Of a stretch of DNA of 56,180 nt, positions 1-8,529 are shown in pieces. A program made the translations under genes and the position numbers. The stretch covers positions 5,160 through 61,339 of the forward strand of contig NYUB01000088.1 of NCBI GenBank assembly GCA_002683785.1, written 5' to 3'. Position 1 is the first letter of the stretch, and each line of letters begins with the position of its first letter. Source of the DNA: Deltaproteobacteria bacterium (GTDB lineage Bacteria > SAR324 > NAC60-12). The notes beneath the pieces are model-generated. The model saw only the letters and a program-made list of their open reading frames with translations. It ran no database searches and was not told where the DNA came from.

Positions 1-107
1 CCACCATCTGCTATGCGTTCATGCAGGCGGTGGGCATGGTCAACGATCACACCACGGACTGCTTCCGATATGCTCAGTTAAAGGATGGAAGAACAACAGA
101 TTCTTGA
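1..107 (+). CDS. tag: DNA-3-methyladenine glycosylase I, C-terminal end (partial)
   Basis: Only the last 34 residues are in the window; the gene starts upstream. The third frame reads TICYAFMQAVGMVNDH and then TTDCFRY, ending at TGA 105-107. The CYAFMQAVGxVNDH...C segment is the conserved C-terminal zinc-binding and fold signature of Tag-type glycosylases, which excise 3-methyladenine from alkylated DNA. No linked partner can be seen. A short ORF with a good ribosome site begins near 136 but ends after 15 codons, so nothing else is called before 348. Identification rests on this short but characteristic tail. Confidence 0.75.
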   Translation, partial: TICYAFMQAVGMVNDHTTDCFRYAQLKDGRTTDS

Positions 108-347
108 AATCCTTCAAAGAGGAGGAAGAATTTCATGATGCAGATTGACCGGAAGAGGAATACTCTTTTCCTGTTTCTTTAACAGTTTCGAGTTTGAATC
201 AAAAAACGGCATTAAACTGTGAAACCAAGTTCTATAGAGATGGAAACGACGGTGGATGAGTTCTGCTTTGATTCTGCTCCCTGAAACATATCGTCCATAT
301 CACCTTAACCGACTGATTTTTTGTGGTTGTCATAACTTCCTCTTTGA

Positions 348-1535
348 ATGACTCAGGAACCTTACCTTTATGAAGACTTTGCCCTGCGCCGGGCATTGAG
401 TTCCAACCTGGTCGGATTCTGCAGGCATCTCCGGAATCAAGGATTGGTCTCCGGGATTGGAGAACAGATGGACGCCCTCCGTGCTTTGGAAAGCATTCCG
501 CTCAGAGAGCAGGAACCTTTCCGCATGGCTCTTCGAACCAGTCTGGCCAAGAGCACCCAGGAGCAGGAAATCTTCGATGAGCATTTCCGTAAATTCTGGT
601 ACGTCTGGGAAAGTTCAGGAGAATTTTATCGCCAACCTCCTGGAGAAGAGGAGGAACGCTCCAAAATCCATGTCATCGATGAACGTCCCAAACCGACGTT
701 TCTCTCGATTCATGACTGGATGAATCAGGATTCGGAATCGGAGGAGGTTCAGGATTCTGCGGGTTATAGCCCCTTTGAAGTCGACACCGAACGAGATTTC
801 AGCCAATTCGGTTCAGAGGAACTGAACGAGGTGATTGCTCTGATCAATGAAATCGGGAAAAGGCTTGCGACACGCTTCAGTCGCAGGATGCGTCATTCCA
901 AAAGACATGGGCCGATGGACCTGCGACGGACGATGCGGCTAAGCCTGAGAAGGGGTGGGGAACTGATCGACCTGATGCACCATCGACGGCGCCGTCAACG
1001 GTTGAAGCTGGTGTTGCTTTGTGACGTCAGTAAATCGATGGATCTCTACAGCCGTTTCCTGATCCAGTTCATCTATGCCTTTCAGACCGTCTACCGACGC
1101 ATTGAAACCTTCGTCTTCAGTACCTCCTTGCACCGGATTACCGATCAACTGAAACAACAGTCGATGGACGAGGCGGTCGCACGGATTTCTGAAAGTGTTC
1201 CAGACTGGTCGGGAGGAACCAAGATCGGGGCTTCTCTGAAACAGTTTGTTGAGGAATATTCATTGATAGTTGTGGATCCTGCAACCGTGGTGCTGGTGAT
1301 CAGCGATGGATGGGACACGGGAGAAGTGGAAATGTTATCCGAAAGCATGTCTCATCTGAAACGCAGTGCACGATCATTGATCTGGCTGAATCCTCTCAAG
1401 GGGAGTCCGGATTATGAGCCGACCACCCGAGGGATGCAGGCGGCTCTTCCGCATCTCGACCTTTTTGCCTCGGCTCATAACCTGAATAGCCTCAGAGACT
1501 TGATGGGTGAATTGATGTTGCTTCAGAGAGGTTGA
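348..1535 (+). CDS. VWA-domain protein of the CoxE-like family
   Basis: A 395-residue protein whose C-terminal half is a von Willebrand A domain. The metal-ion-dependent adhesion motif DVSKS (DxSxS) lies near residue 226, after LKLVLLC, with later MIDAS elements in SGGTKIG and VISDGWDTGE. The N-terminal 200 residues are charged and helical, as in CoxE/YehP-type proteins. These commonly work with a MoxR-type AAA+ ATPase as a metal-insertion or remodelling chaperone; no MoxR gene is in the window, so the target is unknown. The ATG at 348 lacks an obvious Shine-Dalgarno sequence. A small ORF follows 22 bp after the stop. Confidence 0.8.
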   Translation: MTQEPYLYEDFALRRALSSNLVGFCRHLRNQGLVSGIGEQMDALRALESIPLREQEPFRMALRTSLAKSTQEQEIFDEHFRKFWYVWESSGEFYRQPPGEEEERSKIHVIDERPKPTFLSIHDWMNQDSESEEVQDSAGYSPFEVDTERDFSQFGSEELNEVIALINEIGKRLATRFSRRMRHSKRHGPMDLRRTMRLSLRRGGELIDLMHHRRRRQRLKLVLLCDVSKSMDLYSRFLIQFIYAFQTVYRRIETFVFSTSLHRITDQLKQQSMDEAVARISESVPDWSGGTKIGASLKQFVEEYSLIVVDPATVVLVISDGWDTGEVEMLSESMSHLKRSARSLIWLNPLKGSPDYEPTTRGMQAALPHLDLFASAHNLNSLRDLMGELMLLQRG

Positions 1536-1557
1536 TTCAGCTTCATTATTGGAACAA

Positions 1558-1815
1558 ATGAAATTCAATATCCGCCGTGAAGTCTGGAGGATTCAACCTC
1601 ATAAGTTTTTGCAGGCATTCTCCCAACCTGGTAACAGGGAACACCAACTCTGGTCGTTCCTCTGCAGGCTCTCACTGGAACGACAACAGGATCCCCTTCT
1701 CATTTCATCAGAAGAATTAGCCACTTCGTCTGGGCTCGATGAAGCAAACATCCGGCAGATGCTGGAAATCGCTACAAACAACGGAAGTGCAAAATTGGAG
1801 AATCCGGAAGATTGA
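1558..1815 (+). CDS. Small hypothetical protein downstream of the VWA gene
   Basis: An 85-residue reading frame starting at ATG 1558; a TTG at 1549 would add three residues. It lies on the same strand just after the VWA gene and could be co-transcribed with it. The product is soluble, with no membrane segment or cysteine cluster. Residues near ISSEELATSSGLDEANIRQML look like a short helix-turn-helix or winged-helix edge, but I do not recognise a family. Spacing and composition favour a real gene. The function is unknown. Confidence 0.45.
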   Translation: MKFNIRREVWRIQPHKFLQAFSQPGNREHQLWSFLCRLSLERQQDPLLISSEELATSSGLDEANIRQMLEIATNNGSAKLENPED

Positions 1816-1907
1816 AAAACTTCCTGGATGACAGAAGATGAAAAAGTTGGAAATGGAGGTTCTGAAACCGAATCGACTTTTTTTACGGGACTGGAAAAAG
1901 AGGAGAA

Positions 1908-2471
1908 TCAGGCACTCCGGGAGATGACCGGAGATTCTGGATTTTCACGGAGTTCGATAATGCGGTTCAACAACCCACGCAATTCTGCAGGGTTGAGGGA
2001 TGAAATCGATTCCTTGGGTTCTGTAAGGACGTTTTTTACAAAATCCAACTGTTGTTCTTCACTGGTATATCCCAGTTGGTTCAACTGCTGCTGAAGCACA
2101 GACTCGATTCGTTGACGTAGGAAATCGGGTTTAGGTTCTTCCGCTTTGATTTCTTCATAAAAAGGTTTTTCCTCTTCATCCTTTTTTTCAAAATCAATTT
2201 CCGGAGCGGTTTCTGAGAGTTCAGAAAGATGATGTACAGAATTTTCTGGTACGACATTTTTACTTTCGTTGATTTCAGAATGCTCCTGTTCGAAAAAATC
2301 CAAAGATTTTTCGCCCCTTTCTTCCTTGATGATTAAGTTGTCCTCAAATTCGGGAAGATCCGTTTCCGGAATTTCGAGCTTCTTTTCTCCCCTTCGGCTT
2401 AGATCCAAAAAGACGATGAGACTAGTGATCACTAAACTGAAGAGACAGAAACCTAAAAGTACATAATCCAT
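1908..2471 (-). CDS. Single-pass membrane protein with acidic cytoplasmic tail, unknown function
   Basis: A 187-residue protein that begins MDYVLLGFCLFSLVIT, one hydrophobic segment at about residues 3-22, followed by a positive RRGEKK stretch and a long Glu/Asp-rich, low-complexity region. The last 70 residues look helical (ESVLQQQLNQLGY, LRGLLNRIIELRE). The architecture (N-terminal anchor, acidic linker, helical tail) resembles small envelope or flagellum-associated proteins, but no family is recognised. It is transcribed away from flgI, and the two genes share a roughly 270-bp intergenic region. A + strand frame overlapping its 3' half looks like a shadow. Confidence 0.55.
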   Translation of the reverse strand: MDYVLLGFCLFSLVITSLIVFLDLSRRGEKKLEIPETDLPEFEDNLIIKEERGEKSLDFFEQEHSEINESKNVVPENSVHHLSELSETAPEIDFEKKDEEEKPFYEEIKAEEPKPDFLRQRIESVLQQQLNQLGYTSEEQQLDFVKNVLTEPKESISSLNPAELRGLLNRIIELRENPESPVISRSA

Positions 2472-2648
2472 TTTCAGATATCATTAAGTGTTTTGTTTAA
2501 TGTTTTGCACGAAGCAGACCATAAACAAAGTTTTTTTAATGGTAGATCCATCGAGAAAGCACCATTTGGACAAGCATAGGTCCACCCTTTTGAACAGAAT
2601 GGGGTTTTTAATAAATCCCTTTTCACGTCATGGGTTTAAGCCTGTTTT

Positions 2649-2665
2649 CTGGCATTGAAATTGTA
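2649..2665 (+). promoter_or_regulatory. Possible sigma-54-type promoter before flgI
   Basis: The sequence CTGGCATTGAAATTGTA matches the -24/-12 layout: GG at 2651-2652, then exactly 10 nt, then GT at 2663-2664, where consensus has GC. Mid-class flagellar genes are often sigma-54 dependent, which makes the position plausible. The -12 element is imperfect and no enhancer-binding-protein site was identified. If real, transcription would begin near 2676, which argues for a flgI start at or after 2712. Confidence 0.35.
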
Positions 2666-2744
2666 TTAACTAAACGGCGTTATGTTAGAACTGTATAAAT
2701 TGTTTAGACGAATGCACATAAAACTGCGTCATCCTAAGACTTTA

Positions 2745-3848
2745 ATGAAGATGATTTTCAGGCTACAGGTCCTGTTCCTCCTCTGCCTGCTTCCTGCGAC
2801 CCTGTGGGCGGTGAGGGTCAAAGACATTGCATCACTCCGGGGTGCACGTGACAACCAGTTGATCGGCTTCGGCATCGTCGTTGGTCTCGATGGCACCGGA
2901 GATTCTGCAGAAAGCCTGCTTTCAAGAAAACCGGTCATCAATGCCCTCGAGCGGATCGGCATCAGCCTCGAGAGCACGGACATTGCCGGGCGAAGTCTGG
3001 CGGCAGTCTGGCTGACGGCCACTCTTCCACCTTTTGCAAAATCCGGACAACGTCTGGATGTGACGGCAGCCACGATTGGAGATTCGATCTCCCTCAGAGG
3101 CGGTGTTTTGATCATGACCCCGATGCGGGGACCAAACCGGCTTGTCTATGCAGTGGCTCAGGGGCCAATCGCAGGAATTCCAAGAGGCGTCAGTCGGGCA
3201 GATGCTCTGCCTGCAGAAGAATTGGTGAACCTTCCCATTGGTCAGAGAATGGTTGCGTCCGTTGGAACGATTCCTGGAGGAGCCATCGTGGAACGTGAAA
3301 TCAACCTGAATCTGAACAGCCGCGCCAGGATCTACATGAACCTGCGATCACCGGATTTCACGACCGCCTTCCGTTTGGCCAAACTGATCAATCAGACCCT
3401 CGGAATCCGCAGTGCACGTGCCAAGGATGCTGGAACCGTGGAAATATCTGTTCCTGACAGTTATCTCGGTAATACCGTTGAACTTGTTTCCTATATTGAA
3501 AATCTTGAAATCTCTCCTGACAAAACAGCACAGGTGGTGCTCGATGAACGTTCCGGAACCGTGGTCATGGGAGGCAGTGTTCGTATTTCACCAATTGCGA
3601 TTTCCCAAAATGGACTGAGCATGCAAGTCAAACTGCCAACTCCTGAAGCTCAGGAAGGGGTCGAAAACCAGGCTGCTGCAGATGCAAACACCTTACGTTC
3701 CGATGTGTTCCTCCTCAAAGGAGGTGCCGATCTGAAGGAAATAGTGGATGGTTTCAATAAAATAGGGGCTTCAAGCCGAGATTTGATCGAAGTCCTCAAA
3801 GCAGTCAAGGCTGCAGGCGCACTCCATGCCAACCTCGTCATTCGCTAA
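2745..3848 (+). CDS. flgI: Flagellar P-ring protein FlgI
   Basis: FlgI forms the periplasmic P-ring, the bushing around the flagellar rod at the peptidoglycan layer. From ATG 2745 the protein is 367 residues, the usual family length, and begins with a signal peptide (MKMIFRLQVLFLLCLLPATLWA) followed at once by the family start VRVKDIASLRG and NQLIGFGIVVGLDGTGD. The C-terminal half carries the conserved DERSGTVVMGG and KGGADLKEIVDGFNKIGA segments. ATGs at 2682 and 2712 are in frame but would put charged residues before the signal peptide. The gene opens a co-directional flagellar cluster, and the next gene follows after 4 bp. Confidence 0.93.
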   Translation: MKMIFRLQVLFLLCLLPATLWAVRVKDIASLRGARDNQLIGFGIVVGLDGTGDSAESLLSRKPVINALERIGISLESTDIAGRSLAAVWLTATLPPFAKSGQRLDVTAATIGDSISLRGGVLIMTPMRGPNRLVYAVAQGPIAGIPRGVSRADALPAEELVNLPIGQRMVASVGTIPGGAIVEREINLNLNSRARIYMNLRSPDFTTAFRLAKLINQTLGIRSARAKDAGTVEISVPDSYLGNTVELVSYIENLEISPDKTAQVVLDERSGTVVMGGSVRISPIAISQNGLSMQVKLPTPEAQEGVENQAAADANTLRSDVFLLKGGADLKEIVDGFNKIGASSRDLIEVLKAVKAAGALHANLVIR

Positions 3849-3852
3849 ATCA

Positions 3853-4182
3853 ATGAATCCCATTTCTCCCAATTCTCTCAATCTGAGTGATCTGCTCTCC
3901 AAACAACGTCTGGAACGTCTTGAACAGAGAACTCCTGCTAAGAACACGGAGGATGCGAAGCTGCTTGAGGCTGCGAATGAATTCGAAGTGCTCCTGGTGC
4001 AGCAGATGATGAAATCCATGCGTTCTACCAGTTTTGAATCCGGACTTGTGAATAAGTCAGAAGGCGAGAAAGTTTTTCAAAGCATGCTGGATGAACAGTA
4101 TGCACGTCTGAGCACTCAATCCAGTGGAATGGGACTGGGTGAGATGATCTATCAGGAATACCGTTCCCATTTGAAAAAATGA
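3853..4182 (+). CDS. flgJ: Rod-binding protein, FlgJ N-terminal-domain type
   Basis: A 109-residue protein beginning MNPISPNSLNLSDLLSK. The central segment LLEAANEFEVLLVQQMMKSMRST, then KVFQSMLDEQYARLS and GMGLGEMIYQEY, is the rod-binding domain of FlgJ, which acts as a scaffold or cap for rod assembly. The C-terminal muramidase domain of enterobacterial FlgJ is absent, as is usual outside the gamma/beta proteobacteria. ATG 3853 is preferred over 3826, which would overlap flgI by 23 nt. It follows flgI by 4 bp and is surely co-transcribed with it. Confidence 0.88.
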   Translation: MNPISPNSLNLSDLLSKQRLERLEQRTPAKNTEDAKLLEAANEFEVLLVQQMMKSMRSTSFESGLVNKSEGEKVFQSMLDEQYARLSTQSSGMGLGEMIYQEYRSHLKK

Positions 4183-4195
4183 TCGAAAAAAACCT

Positions 4196-4222
4196 TCAAG
4201 TTTTCCCCTGCAATGCCGATAT
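4196..4222 (+). promoter_or_regulatory. Sigma-28 (FliA) promoter for the flgM-flgN-flgK-flgL block
   Basis: TCAAGTTT at 4196-4203, then exactly 11 nt, then GCCGATAT at 4215-4222. The flagellar sigma-28 consensus is TAAAGTTT-N11-GCCGATAA, so 14 of 16 positions match with perfect spacing. The site lies just after flgJ and heads a roughly 290-nt untranslated leader before flgM. This is where a late-class promoter is expected: FlgM inhibits sigma-28 and is itself made from sigma-28 promoters, together with the hook-filament junction proteins. A possible 97-codon frame inside the leader has no family features and is not called. Confidence 0.85.
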
Positions 4223-4509
4223 ATATGTCAGGAACGCTGAATCCCTGAATCCATCAGGACTTTCCAGTCCCGGTGAATCAAGGCCAGCGAACCTCGGATG
4301 GACATGGAAGATCCGTCTGTCGAAGACATTCGCTGCAGTCTCTTGCCTTGGCAAAAGACCAGACGCTGAACTGTTTTCGAAGTCATATAAACCAGGCTTC
4401 CCTGAAGGAGGGTGCTTGCGTAAGGCACGGAGCAGGAGTATGCTGAACCGGATGCCGGAATGCAGACACTGATTCCGGAAACGAAGCCAATCAGCCTAAA
4501 GAGGTGGTT

Positions 4510-4800
4510 ATGAAGGTCACAGGCCAACAACCCGCAGTGCTCCAGGACATTAAAGGAGGACAGCGGAAAGAAGCTGATCAGGCCCATCTCAAAGATGGAC
4601 CACCATCAGCAGATGATTCGGTGAAGACTACGTCTTTCGCCATGGATAAGTTGAAACTCCGCATTTCCGCGGAACCTGAAGTACGCTCTGAGAAGGTCGC
4701 CGAGCTCAAGGCCCAGATCAAGAGTGGTGAATACCAGGTAGATCCCCAGAAGCTGGCAGGCAACATGTTGCTTGACTCTCTTCGGGAGGACACCGTTTGA
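4510..4800 (+). CDS. flgM: Anti-sigma-28 factor FlgM
   Basis: FlgM binds and holds sigma-28 until the hook is complete, then is exported through the flagellar secretion apparatus. The 96-residue product has the family layout: a polar, disordered N-terminal half and a helical C-terminal half (SEKVAELKAQIKSGEYQVD followed by KLAGNMLLDSLRE), the sigma-binding segment. ATG 4510 sits 5 nt after a GAGG ribosome site; a GTG at 4504 is also in frame but overlaps that site. The sigma-28 promoter about 290 bp upstream gives the expected feedback loop. Confidence 0.9.
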   Translation: MKVTGQQPAVLQDIKGGQRKEADQAHLKDGPPSADDSVKTTSFAMDKLKLRISAEPEVRSEKVAELKAQIKSGEYQVDPQKLAGNMLLDSLREDTV

Positions 4801-4890
4801 CAACGGACCTTCTCCGGAATCCTCTTCGGTTTCTCCTGTTTCCGGAGGGATGGAGGATTTCCGGGGGATCTCCCCTCATCAAGAAAGGCC

Positions 4891-5385
4891 ATGAACGCCC
4901 AGCTTGAAGAACTGCTTTCCATCCTGCAGCAGGAAGTGGAGCATCATGAGAAGCTCCTGCAACTGCTTCAGGAGGAAGCGGAGGGATTTGGAATCCTCAG
5001 TGCGTCCGAAATGCTTCGGCTACAAAGCCGCAAGCTGCAGCAGACGCGTCTGATCGCCAAGTTGGAAACCCGGCGGATTGCTGTGGTTGAGGAAATGTCC
5101 GGAGACTTCGAAGAAGCATCCGAGTCCCTTAGCCTAAGCAGTATCATTCGTCAGGTGTCGCAGGAATGGGCCACCCCTCTCCAAGCGTGCTTCAACCGTT
5201 TAAAAGAATTGATTGCTGAAATCCGGGACGCTGCCGAAATCAACGGGGAGCAGTCTGCTTCACGTTTGAAATCGATACAAACGTCTCTGCATTTTTTTTC
5301 AAAACTGCAGGGAAGCCAGCAGCTTTATTCCGGTAACGGCCAGCTTCATTCGGCCGACAGCAAAATTACCCGTGCCTCGGTCTAG
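4891..5385 (+). CDS. flgN: FlgN-type flagellar export chaperone
   Basis: A 164-residue, strongly helical protein (MNAQLEELLSILQQEVEHHE, LLQLLQEEAEGFGILSASE, RLQSRKLQQTRLIAKLE) that fits the FlgN fold. FlgN-type chaperones keep the junction proteins FlgK and FlgL unfolded for export. Sequence conservation in this family is weak, so the call leans on the heptad pattern, the length and the position between flgM and flgK, which is the usual flgM-flgN-flgK-flgL order. The gap to flgM is 90 bp and to flgK 42 bp. Confidence 0.8.
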   Translation: MNAQLEELLSILQQEVEHHEKLLQLLQEEAEGFGILSASEMLRLQSRKLQQTRLIAKLETRRIAVVEEMSGDFEEASESLSLSSIIRQVSQEWATPLQACFNRLKELIAEIRDAAEINGEQSASRLKSIQTSLHFFSKLQGSQQLYSGNGQLHSADSKITRASV

Positions 5386-5427
5386 GTTCGGAAAAACGGT
5401 TGTTGAAATTAAAAACACGCTGTTGAC

Positions 5428-7119
5428 ATGCCGTCACTGAACAGCTCCCTCAATATGGGTCAGCGCGCCCTGTCGATGAACCAGCGCGCGATGCATACGT
5501 CGGGGCATAATATTGCCAATCAGCAGACCGAAGGCTTTTCACGCCAACAGGTCACCACTCAGTCTGCTCCTGCCGATCCTCTGGGGTTGGGACGTGGAGC
5601 GGAAGCCCAGCCTACCACTCGGGTTTTTGATCATTTCGTCCAGAAAAAAATCCTTCAGGAAAATCCACGTACCGGAGTGTTTCACACCCGTGAGGATTAT
5701 CTGAACAAAATTGAAATGCTGCTCAACGAACTAGAAGGCAATGGGTTGAACCAGGCCATGAACGATTATTGGAATGCATGGAGCCAGTTGTCCAGTCAGC
5801 CTGAATCGGACGCCGCAAGAGCCCAGTTGCGTGAAGTAGGAGATGTCCTGGCACGAAGGTTTCGGGAGCTTCATGGGCGTTTTGAAGGACTGCGTCATGA
5901 AATCAATGGACGCCTGCAACAGTCCATCAAGCAGATCAATGAACTGGGACTCAAGATCACTGAATTCAACCGTCAGATCCTGACCTACGAATCTGGACAG
6001 CGTAATGCCAACGATCTGAGGGACGCCAGGGATCACGCGATTGAAGAGCTTTCACGGCTGGTGGATGTCAATTCCTATGAAGACCGTAACGGAAACGTCA
6101 CCGTGATCATCGGTAGGGATTGGACTTTGGCTCAGAGCAGGAATTTTTTCCCTCTTGAAGCAACTATGAAGGGAGGGGAAACGGGGATGCTGAGTATCGA
6201 CGGAGTCTCTTCCCACGACAGCCGGAGGGATCTGACACAGATCTTCCGTGAAGGAGAAATGACAGAGCTGATTCGTCTTCGTGATGAAACCCTCGTGGAC
6301 TACATGCACCAGATTGATGAACTCGCCTTCTCGATTACTGGAGAAGTGAATCGGCTGCATTCCACCGGAACCGGGTTGAATTCTGCAGTGGATATGATGA
6401 AAAGTACTTTTGGTTTGAGGAATCAGGCCATGAATGAACCTCTGCCTTTCATCCGCGACGGAATATTCCAAGTGCATCTGGTGGACCGCGAGAATGAGAT
6501 CCTCGAAACCTATGAGGTGGAAATCCAGGCAGGTGTCGATACCCTTCCCGACATTGTGAGCAGGATCAACCTCACCGTTAATGATCCGGAATTGCTCAAG
6601 GCTTCACTCGAGGAAGACGGATCGATGATCCTTCAGTCAGGAAACAACCGGCGTTTTATTTTTGGTGAAGACCAGACGGGTGTGACCCAGGTTTTAGGTT
6701 TCAACGGTTTTTTTGAAACCCTTAAGGGAGCTGAAGACATCCGGCTTAATGACAAAATCCAGAAACACCCGAATCACATTTCCAGCGGGCGTGACCTGAT
6801 CCCCGGAGACAACCGTGTTGCCTTGGAAATTGCAAAACTTCCTACAATGCCCATCATGCGTGACGGAACGATGACTTTTGGGGAATACTTCAGTTCGATC
6901 ATTACCGACCTTGGTCTCAAGGTACGACGCAACCAGTCGGAAATGAAACAACAGGACAACATGATCCAGCAGTTCAAGGAAATTCGAAGTTCGATCAGTT
7001 CGGTCAACATGGATGAAGAATTGACGAACATGGTTCAGTACCAGAAAGCCTATGAAGCATCAGCACGCTTTCTCGGTACTGTTGATGAGATGATGGAAAC
7101 CGTGATCAACATGAAGTAA
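5428..7119 (+). CDS. flgK: Flagellar hook-associated protein 1 FlgK
   Basis: FlgK is the first hook-filament junction protein. The 563-residue protein starts with the conserved axial D0 helix (SLNSSLNMGQRALSMNQRAM, then HNIANQQTEGFSRQ) and ends with the matching C-terminal helix (MVQYQKAYEASARFLGTVDE followed by MMETVINM), the paired coiled-coil ends typical of rod/hook/junction proteins. Internal D1-like segments such as LNELEGNGLNQAMNDYWNAW are typical of FlgK. Length is within the family range (about 450-650). It is followed by flgL after 3 bp, so the two are translationally linked. Confidence 0.95.
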   Translation: MPSLNSSLNMGQRALSMNQRAMHTSGHNIANQQTEGFSRQQVTTQSAPADPLGLGRGAEAQPTTRVFDHFVQKKILQENPRTGVFHTREDYLNKIEMLLNELEGNGLNQAMNDYWNAWSQLSSQPESDAARAQLREVGDVLARRFRELHGRFEGLRHEINGRLQQSIKQINELGLKITEFNRQILTYESGQRNANDLRDARDHAIEELSRLVDVNSYEDRNGNVTVIIGRDWTLAQSRNFFPLEATMKGGETGMLSIDGVSSHDSRRDLTQIFREGEMTELIRLRDETLVDYMHQIDELAFSITGEVNRLHSTGTGLNSAVDMMKSTFGLRNQAMNEPLPFIRDGIFQVHLVDRENEILETYEVEIQAGVDTLPDIVSRINLTVNDPELLKASLEEDGSMILQSGNNRRFIFGEDQTGVTQVLGFNGFFETLKGAEDIRLNDKIQKHPNHISSGRDLIPGDNRVALEIAKLPTMPIMRDGTMTFGEYFSSIITDLGLKVRRNQSEMKQQDNMIQQFKEIRSSISSVNMDEELTNMVQYQKAYEASARFLGTVDEMMETVINMK

Positions 7120-7122
7120 TCG

Positions 7123-8424
7123 ATGCGAGTCACTGAAGTCAGCAAACGTGAACAGGTCCTGGACAATATCCAGAAAACCTCCTCACGTCTGCAGGATGCA
7201 CAGATGCAAATGGCCACCGGGCAGAGGATCAATAAACCCTCTGACGATCCCGTTGGCACCGCAAAGATGCAGGACATCGTTTCAACCATGTCCGGTCAGG
7301 AGCAGACCGTCCGCAATATTTCCGACAACATCACTGGGTTGCAGTATGCCGAGAAGGAAATCACTCATATGGCAGAGTTGCTTGGACGTGCAAAAACCCT
7401 GGCCATTTCCCAGTCTGGTTCGGATGCCAATGAAGAATCGCGGTTGATGGTTGCCCGTGAATTTGGCGCTCTCCGGGAATCACTCTTTGATGCAGGAAAT
7501 TCCAGAAGTGGGAAGCTCTACCTCTTTTCTGGTCTTAAATCGCTTTCTCCGGCCTTGAAAAAGAATTCGATACTTCAGCCTTCGAAGGTTGAAACCCGGG
7601 GGATCATTCAGAAAGACATCCGAGATCTGATCGACATCGACCAGTACCGTGCCGTTTTTGAAGGTCATTCAAACAACGAATACCGACTGAAAATCACCAA
7701 AGGCGGTCCCTGGGGGCAGGCACGTTGTCAGATTTCGGATGATGGTGGCCGAACCTGGGCCAAAGAACAGGTACTTCGGCCAGTAACCGCTATGTACAAC
7801 CCCGAGGGTAAACCCGATGATCTGGTGAAGCTGAAATTTTCTGATGAACAGGGGCTCCTCGGCAACACCATTCCAGGATATTTTGATTTCACAAAGGAAG
7901 TTTCCGAAGACGTTGATGCTGAATCGCTCGGGCTTGTTTTTCCGGTTGGAATGGAGTTCATAGGAAGGCCGAATCCAGAAATATCCTACATTGGTGCCAA
8001 CGATAAAAAAGAAGTCCTGATCGCTGACGGAATCGCAAGCCCGGTGCAGGTGACAGCAAAGGAATTGATGCTATCGCAGGAGGAAGGAGGGGTGGATATC
8101 TTCTCCATGTTGACCTCCCTGGAGCGCGCCATGCTGGAAAACGATGGCACCGCCCTTGCACTACGTTTAAAAGAGCTGGATCAAGCGCTGGAACAGGTTC
8201 TCAAACGGCAGGCCGATATCGGCAACACCGTGAGAGAGTTTGAAACAGCCCTGGCAAAGATCGAGTCTCTAAAATTTGAACAGGAACGGAGATTGTCAGA
8301 AATCCGCGACAGTGATTTGGCCGAAACGGTCATTGAAGTCAAAACCGCGGAAGCTAATAATCGATTAGCCCTTGATACAGGGAGCAAGTTGATTCAGCCG
8401 ACTCTGAGTGATTTTCTCCGATAA
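7123..8424 (+). CDS. flgL: Flagellar hook-associated protein 3 FlgL
   Basis: FlgL is the second junction protein, between FlgK and the filament. The 433-residue product has the flagellin-like N-terminus (LDNIQKTSSRLQDAQMQMAT, GQRINKPSDDPVGTAKMQDI) and the flagellin-like C-terminus (ESLKFEQERRLSEIRDSDLA, ETVIEVKTAEANNRLALDTG). A central domain rich in beta structure (KGGPWGQARCQISDDGGRTW) makes it longer than the enterobacterial protein of about 317 residues, as seen in other FlgL-like families. It ends 105 bp before csrA, and that gap can form alternative hairpins. Confidence 0.92.
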   Translation: MRVTEVSKREQVLDNIQKTSSRLQDAQMQMATGQRINKPSDDPVGTAKMQDIVSTMSGQEQTVRNISDNITGLQYAEKEITHMAELLGRAKTLAISQSGSDANEESRLMVAREFGALRESLFDAGNSRSGKLYLFSGLKSLSPALKKNSILQPSKVETRGIIQKDIRDLIDIDQYRAVFEGHSNNEYRLKITKGGPWGQARCQISDDGGRTWAKEQVLRPVTAMYNPEGKPDDLVKLKFSDEQGLLGNTIPGYFDFTKEVSEDVDAESLGLVFPVGMEFIGRPNPEISYIGANDKKEVLIADGIASPVQVTAKELMLSQEEGGVDIFSMLTSLERAMLENDGTALALRLKELDQALEQVLKRQADIGNTVREFETALAKIESLKFEQERRLSEIRDSDLAETVIEVKTAEANNRLALDTGSKLIQPTLSDFLR

Positions 8425-8467
8425 GCTACCGGAGTTCGACTGAATCCAGCGGGCCCGGTTCAACGAA

Positions 8468-8525
8468 TCAGGCGCCCGTTTTACATGTGTTCAAAACGGT
8501 CTGCCTGACCATTTGCATCAGGCAG
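8468..8525 (+). promoter_or_regulatory. csrA leader with two mutually exclusive hairpins
   Basis: Hairpin A pairs TCAGGC (8468-8473) with GCCTGA (8503-8508) and CCGTTTT (8476-8482) with AAAACGG (8493-8499). Hairpin B pairs CTGCCTGA (8501-8508) with TCAGGCAG (8518-8525) and ends 4 nt before the csrA ATG at 8530. Both use the same GCCTGA, so only one can form. B would cover the csrA translation-initiation region and A would free it. This is read directly from complementarity; regulation is inferred. A GGA-containing site (ACCGGAG) just after the flgL stop is a possible CsrA-binding motif. Confidence 0.5.
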
Positions 8526-8529
8526 AAGA

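Noticed and set aside
1828-2094. 88-codon + strand frame opposite the acidic membrane protein
   Set aside because: It mirrors the - strand gene's coding bias and has no ribosome site; treated as a shadow.
4179-4472. 97-codon frame after flgJ
   Set aside because: No family features; it covers the sigma-28 promoter and the flgM leader, so it is more likely non-coding.
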